Positions 34,689 to 43,422 of a stretch of 64,000 nt of DNA are shown here, in pieces; the stretch's first letter is position 1, and each line of letters opens with the position of its first letter. Made by a program: the position numbers and the translations under genes. The notes below the pieces were generated by a model, which saw only the letters and a program-made list of their open reading frames with translations, did no database searches and was not told the DNA's origin. Origin of the DNA: Sphingomonas glacialis (GTDB lineage: Bacteria; Pseudomonadota; Alphaproteobacteria; Sphingomonadales; Sphingomonadaceae); NCBI RefSeq assembly GCF_006439055.1, contig NZ_RCZC01000006.1, positions 1 through 64,000 on the forward strand, given 5' to 3'.

Positions 34689-36077
34689 ATGACAACGCGC
34701 CCAGACACCATCAAAAGCTCGCCCCTGATCGAATCGCGCGACCAGCTCGTCGCGAGCTTCGCGCGCGGCGAAAAGCCCGCCGACCGCTGGCGGATCGGCA
34801 CCGAGCATGAGAAGTTCGTCTATGCCGACAGCGATCATCACGCGCCGAGCTATACCGAGAAGGGCGGCATCCGCGACCTGCTGAAAGAGCTCGAGACGTT
34901 CGGCTGGGCGCCGGTGACCGAGCGCGGCCCCGACGGCACCGAAAACGTCATAGCGATGACCGGCAGCGACGGCTCGATCAGCCTCGAGCCCGCCGGGCAG
35001 TTCGAACTGTCGGGCGCGCCGCTCGACAACCTCCACCAGACCTGCGCCGAGACCGGCCGTCACCTCGAACAGGTCAAGGCGATCGGCGAGAAGTTCGGGA
35101 TCGGTTTCCTCGGGCTCGGCATGTGGCCCGACAAGACGCGGAGCCAGCTGCCGATCATGCCCAAGGGCCGCTATGCGATCATGCTGCGCCACATGCCGCG
35201 CGTCGGCTCGATGGGGCTCGACATGATGCTGCGCACCTGCACGATCCAGGTGAACCTCGATTACGCCTCCGAAGCCGATATGGTGAAGAAGTTCCGCGTC
35301 GGCCTCGCGCTCCAGCCGCTGGCGACCGCGCTGTTCGCCAATTCGCCCTTCACCGAGGGCAAGCCCAACGGCATGCTGTCGTACCGCAGCCATATCTGGT
35401 CGGACACCGATCCGGCGCGTACCGGCATGCTGCCGTTCGTGTTCGAGGACGGCTTCGGCTATGATCGCTACACCGACTATGCGCTCGATGTGCCGATGTA
35501 CTTCGTCTATCGCGAGGGGAAATATATCGACGCTGCGGGCCTGTCGTTCCGCGATTTCCTTAAGGGCGAGCTGTCGGTGCTGCCGGGCGAGAAGCCGACG
35601 TTCGACGACTGGACCGACCATCTCTCGACCGCCTTTCCCGAGGTGCGGCTCAAGACCTTCCTCGAGATGCGCGGCGCCGATGGCGGCCCGTGGAACAAGA
35701 TCTGTGCGCTGCCTGCGCTGTGGGTCGGGCTGCTCTACGATCAGGGGGCGCTCGATGCGGCGTGGGACTTGGTCAAGGATTGGACGATCGACGAGCGCCA
35801 GGCACTGCGCGACGCGGTGCCCAAGCTCGGGCTCGATGCGCCGGTGGCTGGCGGGCGCACGCTGCGCGATATCGCTGGGCAGGTCGTCGACATCTCGAGC
35901 GCTGGCCTCAGCGCGCGCAATCGCACCGATGCGAGCGGGAGCAACGAGACGGGCTTCCTCGATCCACTGCGCGAGATCGTACGCAGCGGTAAGGTGCCAG
36001 CGCAGCTGCTGCTCGACAAATATCACGGCGTGTGGGGCGGTGACGTTTCGAAGGTCTACGACGAACTGCGGTTCTAG
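34689..36077 (+). CDS. gshA: Glutamate-cysteine ligase (plant/alphaproteobacterial type)
   Basis: 462 residues, first enzyme of glutathione synthesis. It belongs to the GCS2 branch, seen from WRIGTEHEKFVY near the N-terminus, LEPAGQFELSGAPL with its active-site acid, the GLGMWPDK and MPRVGSMGLDMMLRTCTIQVNLDY segments, and GTPLWDSYE-independent C-terminal LLLDKYHGVWGGDV. Length matches the family. It lies 50 bp after rsmE on the same strand. Glutathione supply fits the glutathione transferase at 8.9 kb. Confidence 0.94.
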   Translation: MTTRPDTIKSSPLIESRDQLVASFARGEKPADRWRIGTEHEKFVYADSDHHAPSYTEKGGIRDLLKELETFGWAPVTERGPDGTENVIAMTGSDGSISLEPAGQFELSGAPLDNLHQTCAETGRHLEQVKAIGEKFGIGFLGLGMWPDKTRSQLPIMPKGRYAIMLRHMPRVGSMGLDMMLRTCTIQVNLDYASEADMVKKFRVGLALQPLATALFANSPFTEGKPNGMLSYRSHIWSDTDPARTGMLPFVFEDGFGYDRYTDYALDVPMYFVYREGKYIDAAGLSFRDFLKGELSVLPGEKPTFDDWTDHLSTAFPEVRLKTFLEMRGADGGPWNKICALPALWVGLLYDQGALDAAWDLVKDWTIDERQALRDAVPKLGLDAPVAGGRTLRDIAGQVVDISSAGLSARNRTDASGSNETGFLDPLREIVRSGKVPAQLLLDKYHGVWGGDVSKVYDELRF

Positions 36078-36091
36078 GAGATCAAAAGCCG

Positions 36092-36187
36092 CTCCCCTTC
36101 AGGGGAGGGGTTGGGGTGGGGCTGTAACAAGCGCTGCGCTCTGCGAGGCATCCCCCACCCCTACCCCTCCCCTGAAGGGGAGGGGCT
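36092..36187. repeat. Palindromic doublet, GGGAGGGG class
   Basis: Arms 36092-36123 and 36149-36187 are inverted copies built on CTCCCCTTCAGGGGAGGGG with a TTGGGGTGGGG extension. Lies between convergent gshA and the ICMT-like gene and ends 8 bp before the latter's stop. Confidence 0.9.
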
Positions 36188-36194
36188 GATTAGG

Positions 36195-37499
36195 TCAGCG
36201 CTTCCCGCTCACCCACCCAAAAAACCGCGGCACCGCGCCATTGCGCGCCATCCATTCGGTATAGACCTGGTAGTCCGGGTCCATCCCCAGGTGCCGCTCC
36301 TCGGTCTTGGCGCGCCAGTAATATACCCCGCTGACCATCCCCATCAGGATCGTGGCGCGCGCCGCATCGACGAACGAGCCGGTCGTCAGGAAGGGGATCG
36401 TCGAGATCCACCAGAACAGGTTCTTCGACAGATAGGCCGGATGCCGCGAAAAAGCGTAGGGCCCGTGCGTCAGGATCCCGCGGTTGGTGAGGTTCGAGAA
36501 GCGGAAGCCGAACGCCACCGTCGCCCAGGCATAGATCGCGGTCAGGCCGATCAGCACCACGCCGATCGGAGTCAGGATCGCGGGATGCCCGGCGAACCAG
36601 GTCGACCAGCCATCCGCGCCATAGGTGCCGGGATGATAATCGAGCGGGCCATTGTCGGCCATGAGCGTGAACGGCGGATAGCAGATCAGCGCCGCCATCC
36701 ACGCCGCCGCGAACGGGTTGGCGCTGCGGATGTGCGAATCGAGCGGGCGGAAGGTCAAAATGTAGCCCGCGGTCGCGAACGCGCAGTCGATCACGAACAT
36801 AAAGCCGATCAGCCAATTGGCGAGCGCCACCGGATTGTGCAGCACCTCCGAGACATTGCCGCGAATGAAGCCCGCAAACCCAGGCGGCACCACCGCGAGC
36901 ATGAAGGCGAGGAAGAACGCCTTCACCCCCCAACTGCGCAGATGGTTGAAGATCGCCTCCCGGTCGATCGATTCGTCGAGCCCCATCAGCCACGCGCCGA
37001 GTGCCCAGCAACCGTCCTTGGGCTGTTCGAGCCGGCGGTCGATCCAGGGGATGTAGACGATCGAGGCAATGAACAGCACCGGCGCAGCAATGCCGAAGCA
37101 CGCCATCGCGAACGGGAACCCGCCCCATTGGTTGGTCCAATAGAAGCGCCCGGTGCCATAGATCAGCGCGATCCCGGCCCAGGTCAGCCACAGCCCGGCG
37201 AGCTTGGTGAGCGAGAGGTCGAGCGTCTCGCGCCACGGCTTCGGCGCGGACCAGTCGATCCCGGTCGAGGGACGGCGGTGCACCTTGTCGACCAGCACCG
37301 CCCACAGCACCATCGGCAGCGCGCACGCCGCGATATTGACGAGTGCGGCATAGGGGCCATCCATGCCGACATAGCGCGCGACCGCGACCCAGGCGAACAG
37401 CCCAGCGAGCCCGGCGAGGCCACACCCGGTGCTCACCGCCGATGCAGGTCGCGGGTCGGCGGCGCGCGCAGCGCGCGCTAGGGCGGTGTCATGGAACAT
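36195..37499 (-). CDS. Polytopic membrane protein with C-terminal isoprenylcysteine methyltransferase-like domain
   Basis: 434 residues with about nine to ten hydrophobic helices. The C-terminal 90 residues, GILTHGPYAFSRHPAYLSKNLFW through YYWRAKTEERHLGMDPDYQVYTEWM, form the ICMT/PEMT-like domain in which the His-Pro and paired Glu residues bind SAM. The first 340 residues have no family I recognise. It is presumably a membrane-bound methyltransferase of a lipid or prenylated substrate. ATG 37499 is used; a GTG at 37517 is possible and neither has a good ribosome-binding site. Confidence 0.75.
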   Translation of the reverse strand: MFHDTALARAARAADPRPASAVSTGCGLAGLAGLFAWVAVARYVGMDGPYAALVNIAACALPMVLWAVLVDKVHRRPSTGIDWSAPKPWRETLDLSLTKLAGLWLTWAGIALIYGTGRFYWTNQWGGFPFAMACFGIAAPVLFIASIVYIPWIDRRLEQPKDGCWALGAWLMGLDESIDREAIFNHLRSWGVKAFFLAFMLAVVPPGFAGFIRGNVSEVLHNPVALANWLIGFMFVIDCAFATAGYILTFRPLDSHIRSANPFAAAWMAALICYPPFTLMADNGPLDYHPGTYGADGWSTWFAGHPAILTPIGVVLIGLTAIYAWATVAFGFRFSNLTNRGILTHGPYAFSRHPAYLSKNLFWWISTIPFLTTGSFVDAARATILMGMVSGVYYWRAKTEERHLGMDPDYQVYTEWMARNGAVPRFFGWVSGKR

Positions 37500-37572
37500 C
37501 ACCAATGGGGGTACCACGCAAGGGTTAGAAGCGGGTTAAGGATGTTGTCCTCCCTGCCCCGCCTCATCGCAC

Positions 37573-38451
37573 TCAGCCGCGCAACATGCGGATGATCGCC
37601 GAGAAATCGAGCCCACTCTGCCCGTCATCGGCGAAGCGCTGGTAGAGTTCGGCGGCCTTGGCCCCCATCGGCGTGTCGGCGCCGGTATCGCCCGCGGCGG
37701 CGGCGGCGAGTTTCAGATCCTTGAGCATCAGCGCGGTCGCGAAGCCGCCCCGATAGTCGTGATCGGCGGGCGTATCGGGGCCGACGCCGGGGACCGGGCA
37801 ATAGCTCGTCATCGACCAGCTCTGGCCCGATGCGACGCTCGAGATATCGTAGAAGGTCTGTGGGTCGAGCCCGAGCTTCTCGGCAAGCAGGAACGCCTCG
37901 CACGTCGCGACCATCGTCGCGCCGAGCAGCATGTTGTTGGCGATCTTGGCGGCCTGGCCGGTGCCGTTGGCGCCGGCGTGGATCACCGCCTTGCCCATCG
38001 CCGCGAGGATGACGCGCGCGCGCTCGAACGCTTCCGCGCTGCCGCCGACCATGAAGGTCAGCGTGCCGGCATTGGCCGCGCCGATGCCGCCCGAGACGGG
38101 GGCGTCGACCGCGGTGAGGCCCTTGGCGTGCGCCGCCGCGGCGACGCGCTTGGCGGTGGCGACGTCGATCGTCGAGCAGTCGAGCAGCAGCGTCGACGGC
38201 GCGACGTTGGCGGCGAACAGGTCGGCATAGACGGCTTCGACATGGGTCCCGGCGGGTAGCATCGTGACGATCGCCTCGGCGCCGTCGGCAGCTTCGGCGG
38301 CAGAGACGGCGGGCAGGCAGCCTGCAGCCTTGGCGCGGTCGAGCGCGTCTGCCGACAGATCGAAGGCGCGGACGTCATGGCCGGCCTTGGCGAGATTCGC
38401 GGCCATCCCGCCGCCCATGTTGCCGAGGCCGATGAAAGCGATGCGTGTCAT
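37573..38451 (-). CDS. mmsB: 3-hydroxyisobutyrate dehydrogenase
   Basis: 292 residues, oxidising 3-hydroxyisobutyrate to methylmalonate semialdehyde with NAD+ in valine breakdown. Rossmann motif IGLGNMGGGMAANLAKAGHDV starts at residue 6 and is followed by substrate-binding DAPVSGGIGAANAGTLTFMVGG and the catalytic lysine in NGTGQAAKIANNMLLG. The GYDLDFSAI-like C-terminus is normal. It lies downstream of the enoyl-CoA hydratase, hydrolase and acyl-CoA dehydrogenase of the same pathway. Confidence 0.94.
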   Translation of the reverse strand: MTRIAFIGLGNMGGGMAANLAKAGHDVRAFDLSADALDRAKAAGCLPAVSAAEAADGAEAIVTMLPAGTHVEAVYADLFAANVAPSTLLLDCSTIDVATAKRVAAAAHAKGLTAVDAPVSGGIGAANAGTLTFMVGGSAEAFERARVILAAMGKAVIHAGANGTGQAAKIANNMLLGATMVATCEAFLLAEKLGLDPQTFYDISSVASGQSWSMTSYCPVPGVGPDTPADHDYRGGFATALMLKDLKLAAAAAGDTGADTPMGAKAAELYQRFADDGQSGLDFSAIIRMLRG

Positions 38452-38465
38452 GTTCTTCCTTCCTG

Positions 38466-38573
38466 CTCCCCTCCCGCTTGCGGGAGGGGCTGGGGGTGGG
38501 CGCGCGCTATCAGCGTCAGCTACCGTCGAGAGCGCGCGCCCACCCCCGACCCCTCCCGCAAGCGGGAGGGGAG
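38466..38573. repeat. Palindromic doublet, GGGAGGGG class (near-perfect)
   Basis: 43-bp arms 38466-38508 and 38531-38573 are almost perfect inverted copies. The CCCCTCCCGC/GCGGGAGGGG hairpin is identical to the one inside rnr. Lies between mmsB and the enoyl-CoA hydratase gene, ending 7 bp from the latter's stop codon. Confidence 0.93.
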
Positions 38574-38580
38574 AAGAAGG

Positions 38581-39354
38581 CTACTTCCCCGTCCAGGTCC
38601 CTGCGCGCTTCTCGACGAAAGCGCTCATCCCCTCGCTCTGATCCTCGGTCCCGAACAGCGCATGGAACAGCCGCCGCTCGAACTGCACGCCCATCGCGAG
38701 GCTCGTCTCGAACGCCGCATTGACCATCTCCTTGTTCGCCAGCACCGCGAGCGGCGCCATCCCGGCGATCGTGGTCGCGGTCTTGACCGCTTCCTCGACC
38801 AGCTCGGCCGCCGGCACGACACGCGAGACGAGGCCCGCGCGTTCGGCCTCGGCGGCGTCCATCATCCGGCCGGTGAGACACATCTCCATCGCCTTGGCCT
38901 TGCCGACCGCACGCGTCAGCCGCTGCGAGCCGCCCATGCCCGGCGAGACCGCAAGCTTGACCTCGGGCTGACCGAATTTGGCGCTATCGGCCGCGAGGAT
39001 GAAGTCGCACATCATCGCCAGTTCGCACCCGCCGCCGAGCGCATAGCCCGACACCGCCGCGATCACGGGCTTGCGGGTCCGCGTAAAGCGATCCCAGCCC
39101 GCGAAGAAATCATGCGCGTACATATCGGCGAAGCCCTGCGCCTGCATCTCCTTGATGTCGGCGCCCGCGGCGAACGCCTTCTCGCTGCCGGTGATGACCG
39201 CGCAGCCCTGCGACGGGTCGGCGTCGAACGCCGCCATCGCGGCGAGCAGGTCGGCGAGGATCTGGCTGTTGAGCGCATTGAGCGCCTGCGGGCGGTTGAG
39301 CGTGACGAGCGTCACGCGCCCGCGCTGTTCGACGAGGAGGGTTTCGTAGGTCAT
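38581..39354 (-). CDS. Enoyl-CoA hydratase
   Basis: 257-residue crotonase-fold enzyme adding water to 2-enoyl-CoA; in this context methacrylyl-CoA to 3-hydroxyisobutyryl-CoA. ALNALNSQ and FAAGADIKEM form the CoA and oxyanion regions; the two catalytic glutamates are in ALGGGCELAMMCD and FGQPEVKLAVSPGMGG. Length is standard. Starts at ATG 39354 and lies between mmsB and the 3-hydroxyisobutyryl-CoA hydrolase gene. Confidence 0.92.
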   Translation of the reverse strand: MTYETLLVEQRGRVTLVTLNRPQALNALNSQILADLLAAMAAFDADPSQGCAVITGSEKAFAAGADIKEMQAQGFADMYAHDFFAGWDRFTRTRKPVIAAVSGYALGGGCELAMMCDFILAADSAKFGQPEVKLAVSPGMGGSQRLTRAVGKAKAMEMCLTGRMMDAAEAERAGLVSRVVPAAELVEEAVKTATTIAGMAPLAVLANKEMVNAAFETSLAMGVQFERRLFHALFGTEDQSEGMSAFVEKRAGTWTGK

Positions 39355-39363
39355 GTGTCTCTC

Positions 39364-39456
39364 CGTCGCCCCGGCGAAGGCCGGGGCCGTTGGGTGGTGC
39401 GCGCGACGCCTGCCACGCGCGAATACAGAGCGGCCCCGGCCTGCGCCGGGGCGACG
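39364..39456. repeat. Palindromic doublet, CCCCGGC class
   Basis: Arms 39364-39389 and 39431-39456 are inverted near-perfect copies of CGTCGCCCCGGCGAAGGCCG. It sits exactly between the enoyl-CoA hydratase start and the hydrolase stop codon at 39458, leaving one base between. Confidence 0.9.
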
Positions 39457-39457
39457 A

Positions 39458-40498
39458 TCAGCCGGGCGTCCATTCCTCGGCCGCGGGCAGCGGTGCGAAG
39501 ATCTGGTCGATGACGTGCGGGCTCACGCCCTCAGGCGTCGCCGGATCCCAGCGCGGGGCATTGTCCCTGTCGACGATCACCGCGCGGACGCCCTCCAGGA
39601 AATCGTGCCGCTGCACGACATGTGCACCGACGGCATATTCCTGGCGCATCTCGTCCTCGAAGGTCGCCATCATCGCGCCTTCGTGGAGCAGGCGCAGCGA
39701 CACCTTCATCGTCTGCGGCGACTTGGTTTTCAGCGTCGAGAGCTGCTTGAGCGCCCATTCGCCGCCATCGGCCTCGAGCGCGGCGTAGATCTCCTCGAGC
39801 ACGTCGGAGGCGAACAGCCGGTCGATCGCCGCGCGATCGGCGAGGATGCGCGCTTCGGGCGGCGCCACGGCGAGCGCGTCGAGCGTGGCGGCGAGCGTTC
39901 CGGGGTCAGCGCCGATCCGCGCCTTGGCGTCATCGAGCGCGCCGCTCGGAAGATAGTGCGTGGCAAGCCCCAGTGCGACGCATTCCGCGCCGTCGAGCCG
40001 GTGGCCGGTCAGCGCGAGATACTGCCCAATCCGCCCGGGCAGCCGCGACAAATACCAGCCGCCGCCGACATCGGGGAACAGGCCGATCCCGGTCTCGGGC
40101 ATCGCGAACTTGGTGTTCTCGGTCGCGACGCGGTGGTCGCACGGACAGGCGAGCCCGACGCCGCCGCCCATCGTGATGCCGTCCATGAACGCGACGGTCG
40201 GCTTGGCGTAGGTGAAGAGGCGGTGGTTGAGGCGGTATTCGGTGTGGAAGAAGCGCCGCGCCTCCGCCCCATCGCCCGCGCCGCTCTCGGCGAGCATGCG
40301 GATGTCGCCGCCAGCGCAGAAGCCGCGACCTTCGGCGTGGTCGAGGAGGATGACTTCGATTGCGGGATCGGTGCGCCATGTGTCGAGGGCGTCGAGCATG
40401 GCTTCGCACATCGGGGTCGTCAGCGCGTTGAGCGCCTTCGGCCGGTTGAGGCGGATGCGAGCGACCCTGCCCTCAATCTGGGTGAGGACGTCGCTCAC
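39458..40498 (-). CDS. 3-hydroxyisobutyryl-CoA hydrolase
   Basis: 346 residues, crotonase superfamily, about 90 longer than a hydratase and matching 3-hydroxyisobutyryl-CoA hydrolase (HIBCH). FCAGGDIRMLAE, TMGGGVGLACPCDHRVATENTKFAMPETGIGLFPDVGGGWYLSRL with its catalytic Glu, and the C-terminal EFRMRQEYAVG-like EDEMRQEYAVG segment are diagnostic. The reaction frees 3-hydroxyisobutyrate for mmsB. The GTG start at 40498 uses a GAGAGGGG ribosome-binding site that is part of the adjacent palindromic element. Confidence 0.9.
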   Translation of the reverse strand: MSDVLTQIEGRVARIRLNRPKALNALTTPMCEAMLDALDTWRTDPAIEVILLDHAEGRGFCAGGDIRMLAESGAGDGAEARRFFHTEYRLNHRLFTYAKPTVAFMDGITMGGGVGLACPCDHRVATENTKFAMPETGIGLFPDVGGGWYLSRLPGRIGQYLALTGHRLDGAECVALGLATHYLPSGALDDAKARIGADPGTLAATLDALAVAPPEARILADRAAIDRLFASDVLEEIYAALEADGGEWALKQLSTLKTKSPQTMKVSLRLLHEGAMMATFEDEMRQEYAVGAHVVQRHDFLEGVRAVIVDRDNAPRWDPATPEGVSPHVIDQIFAPLPAAEEWTPG

Positions 40499-40501
40499 AT
40501 C

Positions 40502-40698
40502 CCCTCTCCCTTTGGGAGAGGGTGGCCGAGCGCAGCGAGGTCGGGTGAGGGCGGCACCCGCCAGTAGGGCGCACTGCCCTCACCCTTCCCACTCGGCTGC
40601 GCCGAGCGGGCCCAGTTTCGGGTGAACAGCGCCCCGCGCTGTTCAGGCCATGCCGGGGGCATGGCCGACCCGAAACTCCTCTCCCACAGGGAGAGGGA
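40502..40698. repeat. Compound palindromic element with several hairpins
   Basis: Begins with the hairpin CCCTCTCCC TTT GGGAGAGGG (40502-40522) and ends with CCTCTCCCACAGGGAGAGGG (40679-40698). In between are GAACAGCGCCCCGCGCTGTTC (40624-40644) and GGCCATGCCGGGGGCATGGCC (40647-40667) hairpins and long inverted CGGGTGAGGGC / GCCCTCACCC sequences. It fills the 217-bp gap upstream of the hydrolase gene. Confidence 0.85.
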
Positions 40699-40715
40699 GA
40701 TTTCGAGCGCGCCCC

Positions 40716-41861
40716 TCATTGCCGCGTCAACTCGCGGCCGACGATCATCCGCATCACCTGGTTGGTCCCCTCGAGGATCGAATGCACGCGCAGATCGCGC
40801 CAGAAGCGTTCGATCGGATAGTCCATCAGATAGCCGTACCCACCATGCAGCTGCAGCGCCCGGTCCGCCACCGCCGAGCCGGTATCGGTCGCGAGCCGCT
40901 TGGCCATCGCGGCGAACTTGGTCTTGTCGGGCGCGTTCGCCGTCACCTTCGCCGCCGCCATGTAGAGCAGCGCCCGCGCCGCCTCCAGTTCGGTCGCCAT
41001 GTCGGCAAGCATGAACTGCGTGTTCTGGAAATCGGCGATCGCGGTGCCGAACTGCTTGCGATCGCGCGTATAGGCGATCGCCTCGTCGAGACAGCGCTGC
41101 GCACCGCCGAGCGAACAGGCGCCGATGTTGAGCCGACCGCCGTCGAGGCCCATCATCGCGATGCGGAACCCCTCGCCCTCGCCGCCGACGAGATTCTCGG
41201 CAGGCACGCGCACGCCGTCGAAGGTCACCTGCCGCGTCGGCTGCGAGTGCCAGCCGAGCTTGCGTTCGTTCGCGCCGAAGCTGACGCCGGGCATGTCCTT
41301 CTCGATCACCAGGCACGAAATGCCCTTGGGCCCTTCGACCCCGGTGCGCACCATCGTGACGTACACCTCGTTCTCGCCCGCGCCCGAAATGAACTGCTTC
41401 GAGCCGGTGACGATATAATCGTCGCCATCGCGCACCGCCTTGGTCTTGAGCGCGGCGGCGTCCGAGCCCGAGCCGGGCTCGGTCAGGCAATAGCTGGCGA
41501 TCCGGTCCATCGTGACCAGCGAGGGCAGATATTTATCCTTCACCGCCGCCGATCCGAACCGGTCGATCATCCACGCCGCCATGTTGTGGATGCTGATGAA
41601 CGCCGAGGTCGAGGGGCAGCCATAGGCCAACGCCTCCATGATCAGCGCCGCCTCGAGCCGCCCGAGCGCGATCCCGCCCGATTCCTCCGACACGTAGATC
41701 GACGCGAAACCGAGCTCTGCCGCCGCCTTTATCGTCTCGCGCGGAAAGATGTGCTTCTCGTCCCACTCGGCGGCGTGCGGGGTGATCCGGTCGGCGGTGA
41801 ATTTGCGCGCGAGATCCTGGATCTCGCGCTGGTCGTCGGTAAGGTCGAACTGGTCGGTCAT
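40716..41861 (-). CDS. Acyl-CoA dehydrogenase, probably isobutyryl-CoA dehydrogenase
   Basis: 381 residues. DLARKFTADRITPHAAEWDE, YCLTEPGSGSDAAALKT and YIVTGSKQFISGAGENEVYV mark the first two domains, LQLHGGYGYLMDYPIERFWRDLRVHSILEGTNQVMRMIVGREL the third, with a Glu in LEGTNQV. The closest described type is isobutyryl-CoA/2-methyl-branched acyl-CoA dehydrogenase, which fits the neighbouring valine genes. ATG 41861 overlaps the stop of the polysaccharide deacetylase gene (ATGA). Confidence 0.9.
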   Translation of the reverse strand: MTDQFDLTDDQREIQDLARKFTADRITPHAAEWDEKHIFPRETIKAAAELGFASIYVSEESGGIALGRLEAALIMEALAYGCPSTSAFISIHNMAAWMIDRFGSAAVKDKYLPSLVTMDRIASYCLTEPGSGSDAAALKTKAVRDGDDYIVTGSKQFISGAGENEVYVTMVRTGVEGPKGISCLVIEKDMPGVSFGANERKLGWHSQPTRQVTFDGVRVPAENLVGGEGEGFRIAMMGLDGGRLNIGACSLGGAQRCLDEAIAYTRDRKQFGTAIADFQNTQFMLADMATELEAARALLYMAAAKVTANAPDKTKFAAMAKRLATDTGSAVADRALQLHGGYGYLMDYPIERFWRDLRVHSILEGTNQVMRMIVGRELTRQ

Positions 41862-43012
41862 GCGGCAATCCCTAGAGGGGTATGAAGGGGCGCGGCTAGC
41901 GCCGTCGAAGGACAGACGCGCCGCCACGGATGAAGTTTCACCGGGCAGCCGCGCGAGATCAGCGGTACGCTCGCGCTCGGCACACGGTGCAGGACCCGCT
42001 CGGCGAACAACCGGTTCGCGAGCAGGAGGTCGTTGCGCTCATAATAGAGCTTGCCGCCAACACCCTTCCGCCATGCCAGCGCCTCGGGCAAGGTGCCGTT
42101 CGCGCTGACGAAGTCGCTGGTGTCGTGATAGACCGGATCGGCAAAGGCGGCATCGGCGGTGACGATCGCCCAGCCATCCTTGCGCAGCTCCGCCACCAGC
42201 GCGGGCAGATAGCGCGCCGCGACATCGGTCTCATGCAGCAGCAGCACCTGCGGCGGCGCGCGGCCGATCGTGCGACGGATCAGCGCGTCGGAAAAATCGG
42301 CCGACTGCACCATCGTCTCGACATAAAGGTCGCGCAGTGCGGCATCGTCGATCGGGAGCCCAGCGCGCTTCGCGGCGATCGTCTGCCCTTCGATGTTCCA
42401 GTCGGAGCCATCGACCGAGACCCAGGCGATCTGCAGTCCGCGCGCGGCGAGCCCATCGATCACCGCGCGGCGCTTCACCCTATCACGGCCGCCCTGGTTG
42501 AGGCCGGGGAAGCGGAACCACGGCCGATACCCGGCCCGTCCCTCGAGCCACTGCTCGGCCTTGTCGATATCGGCGAGAAACGCCGGCGCCGCGGTCGAGG
42601 CGAGATCGTGATGCGAGAAGGTATGATCGCCCACGACATGCCCCGCCGCAACATACGCAGCGAGCCGCTCGTCGGCGCGGTTGGCGGGGCCGATCCGCCC
42701 GGGGTTGGCGAAAAACGCCGCCTGCTCGACCCCGGCTTCGCGCAACCCGGCGATGAGCAAAGCGGCGCGCTCGTCGGGCGTGTAGAAGGCGCCGGGGCCG
42801 CGCGGCACATCGTCGAAGGTCAGCGCGATGCGCTTGCCGTCGTTCCGCCACGGGAACGAGCGTTCGAGGCTGATCGCGGTCGGCACCGCGATCACGACGA
42901 TCGCGCCGACCAGCAAGGCTATCCGGACGCGATACAGCCGTGCATCGCGCTTCGACGCCGGTAAGCGCCGCCGCTTGCGGGTCAGCCGCCAGAGAAGCCC
43001 CCCGCGCCTCAC
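41858..43012 (-). CDS. Membrane-anchored polysaccharide deacetylase family protein
   Basis: 384 residues. An N-terminal basic stretch and one transmembrane helix (about 29-48) are followed by a NodB domain with TFDD (D67, D68) and HTFSHHDL (H130, H134), the metal-binding pair, and LLLHETDVAARYLPALVAELRKDG near the end. It probably removes acyl groups from an envelope glycan. The start is GTG 43012, with only a weak ribosome-binding site. Its last 40 residues (after about 345) look unlike the family and run up to a 4-bp overlap with the acyl-CoA dehydrogenase gene. Confidence 0.85.
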   Translation of the reverse strand: MRRGGLLWRLTRKRRRLPASKRDARLYRVRIALLVGAIVVIAVPTAISLERSFPWRNDGKRIALTFDDVPRGPGAFYTPDERAALLIAGLREAGVEQAAFFANPGRIGPANRADERLAAYVAAGHVVGDHTFSHHDLASTAAPAFLADIDKAEQWLEGRAGYRPWFRFPGLNQGGRDRVKRRAVIDGLAARGLQIAWVSVDGSDWNIEGQTIAAKRAGLPIDDAALRDLYVETMVQSADFSDALIRRTIGRAPPQVLLLHETDVAARYLPALVAELRKDGWAIVTADAAFADPVYHDTSDFVSANGTLPEALAWRKGVGGKLYYERNDLLLANRLFAERVLHRVPSASVPLISRGCPVKLHPWRRVCPSTALAAPLHTPLGIAA

Positions 43013-43037
43013 CCCAGCTTCGGCCGATCGACCCGCG

Positions 43038-43418
43038 TCACGCGCACATCACTTCGGCTTCGATCTCGACACGCCACTCGGGGCGGATGAAACCCGACAC
43101 GATCAGCGTCGTCGTGGCCGGTCGCGCCGTGCCGAACCAACGGCCATGCACCGCCGCGACCGCGGGGAAATCGGCGCGATCGGTCAGATAGATGCAGGTG
43201 CGCACCGTATCGGCGATATCCCCGTCGAGATCGGCGATCGCCTTGGCGACAATCGCGCAGCAGCGTTCCATCTGCGCCGCGGCGTCGCCCGGCGTGGTCG
43301 ATCCATCCGGCTCGATCGGCGCGGTGCCGGCGACCATGATCTGGCCGCCGGTCCGCACCGCGCGCGAAAATCCGAGGATAGGCTCGAGCGGCGAACCGCT
43401 GCTGACGCGGCGCTTCAT
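43038..43418 (-). CDS. RidA family protein
   Basis: 126 residues of the YjgF/YER057c/UK114 trimeric fold: FSRAVRTGGQIMVAGTAPIEPDG, VRTCIYLTDRADFPAVAAVHGRWF and PATTTLIVSGFIRPEWRVEIEAEVMCA, the last containing the conserved Arg and Glu of the imine-deaminase site. It starts 4 bp after the mmsA stop codon and is thus co-transcribed with it. Possible role: clearing reactive enamine/imine intermediates or acting on a valine-route by-product. Confidence 0.88.
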   Translation of the reverse strand: MKRRVSSGSPLEPILGFSRAVRTGGQIMVAGTAPIEPDGSTTPGDAAAQMERCCAIVAKAIADLDGDIADTVRTCIYLTDRADFPAVAAVHGRWFGTARPATTTLIVSGFIRPEWRVEIEAEVMCA

Positions 43419-43422
43419 CGGC

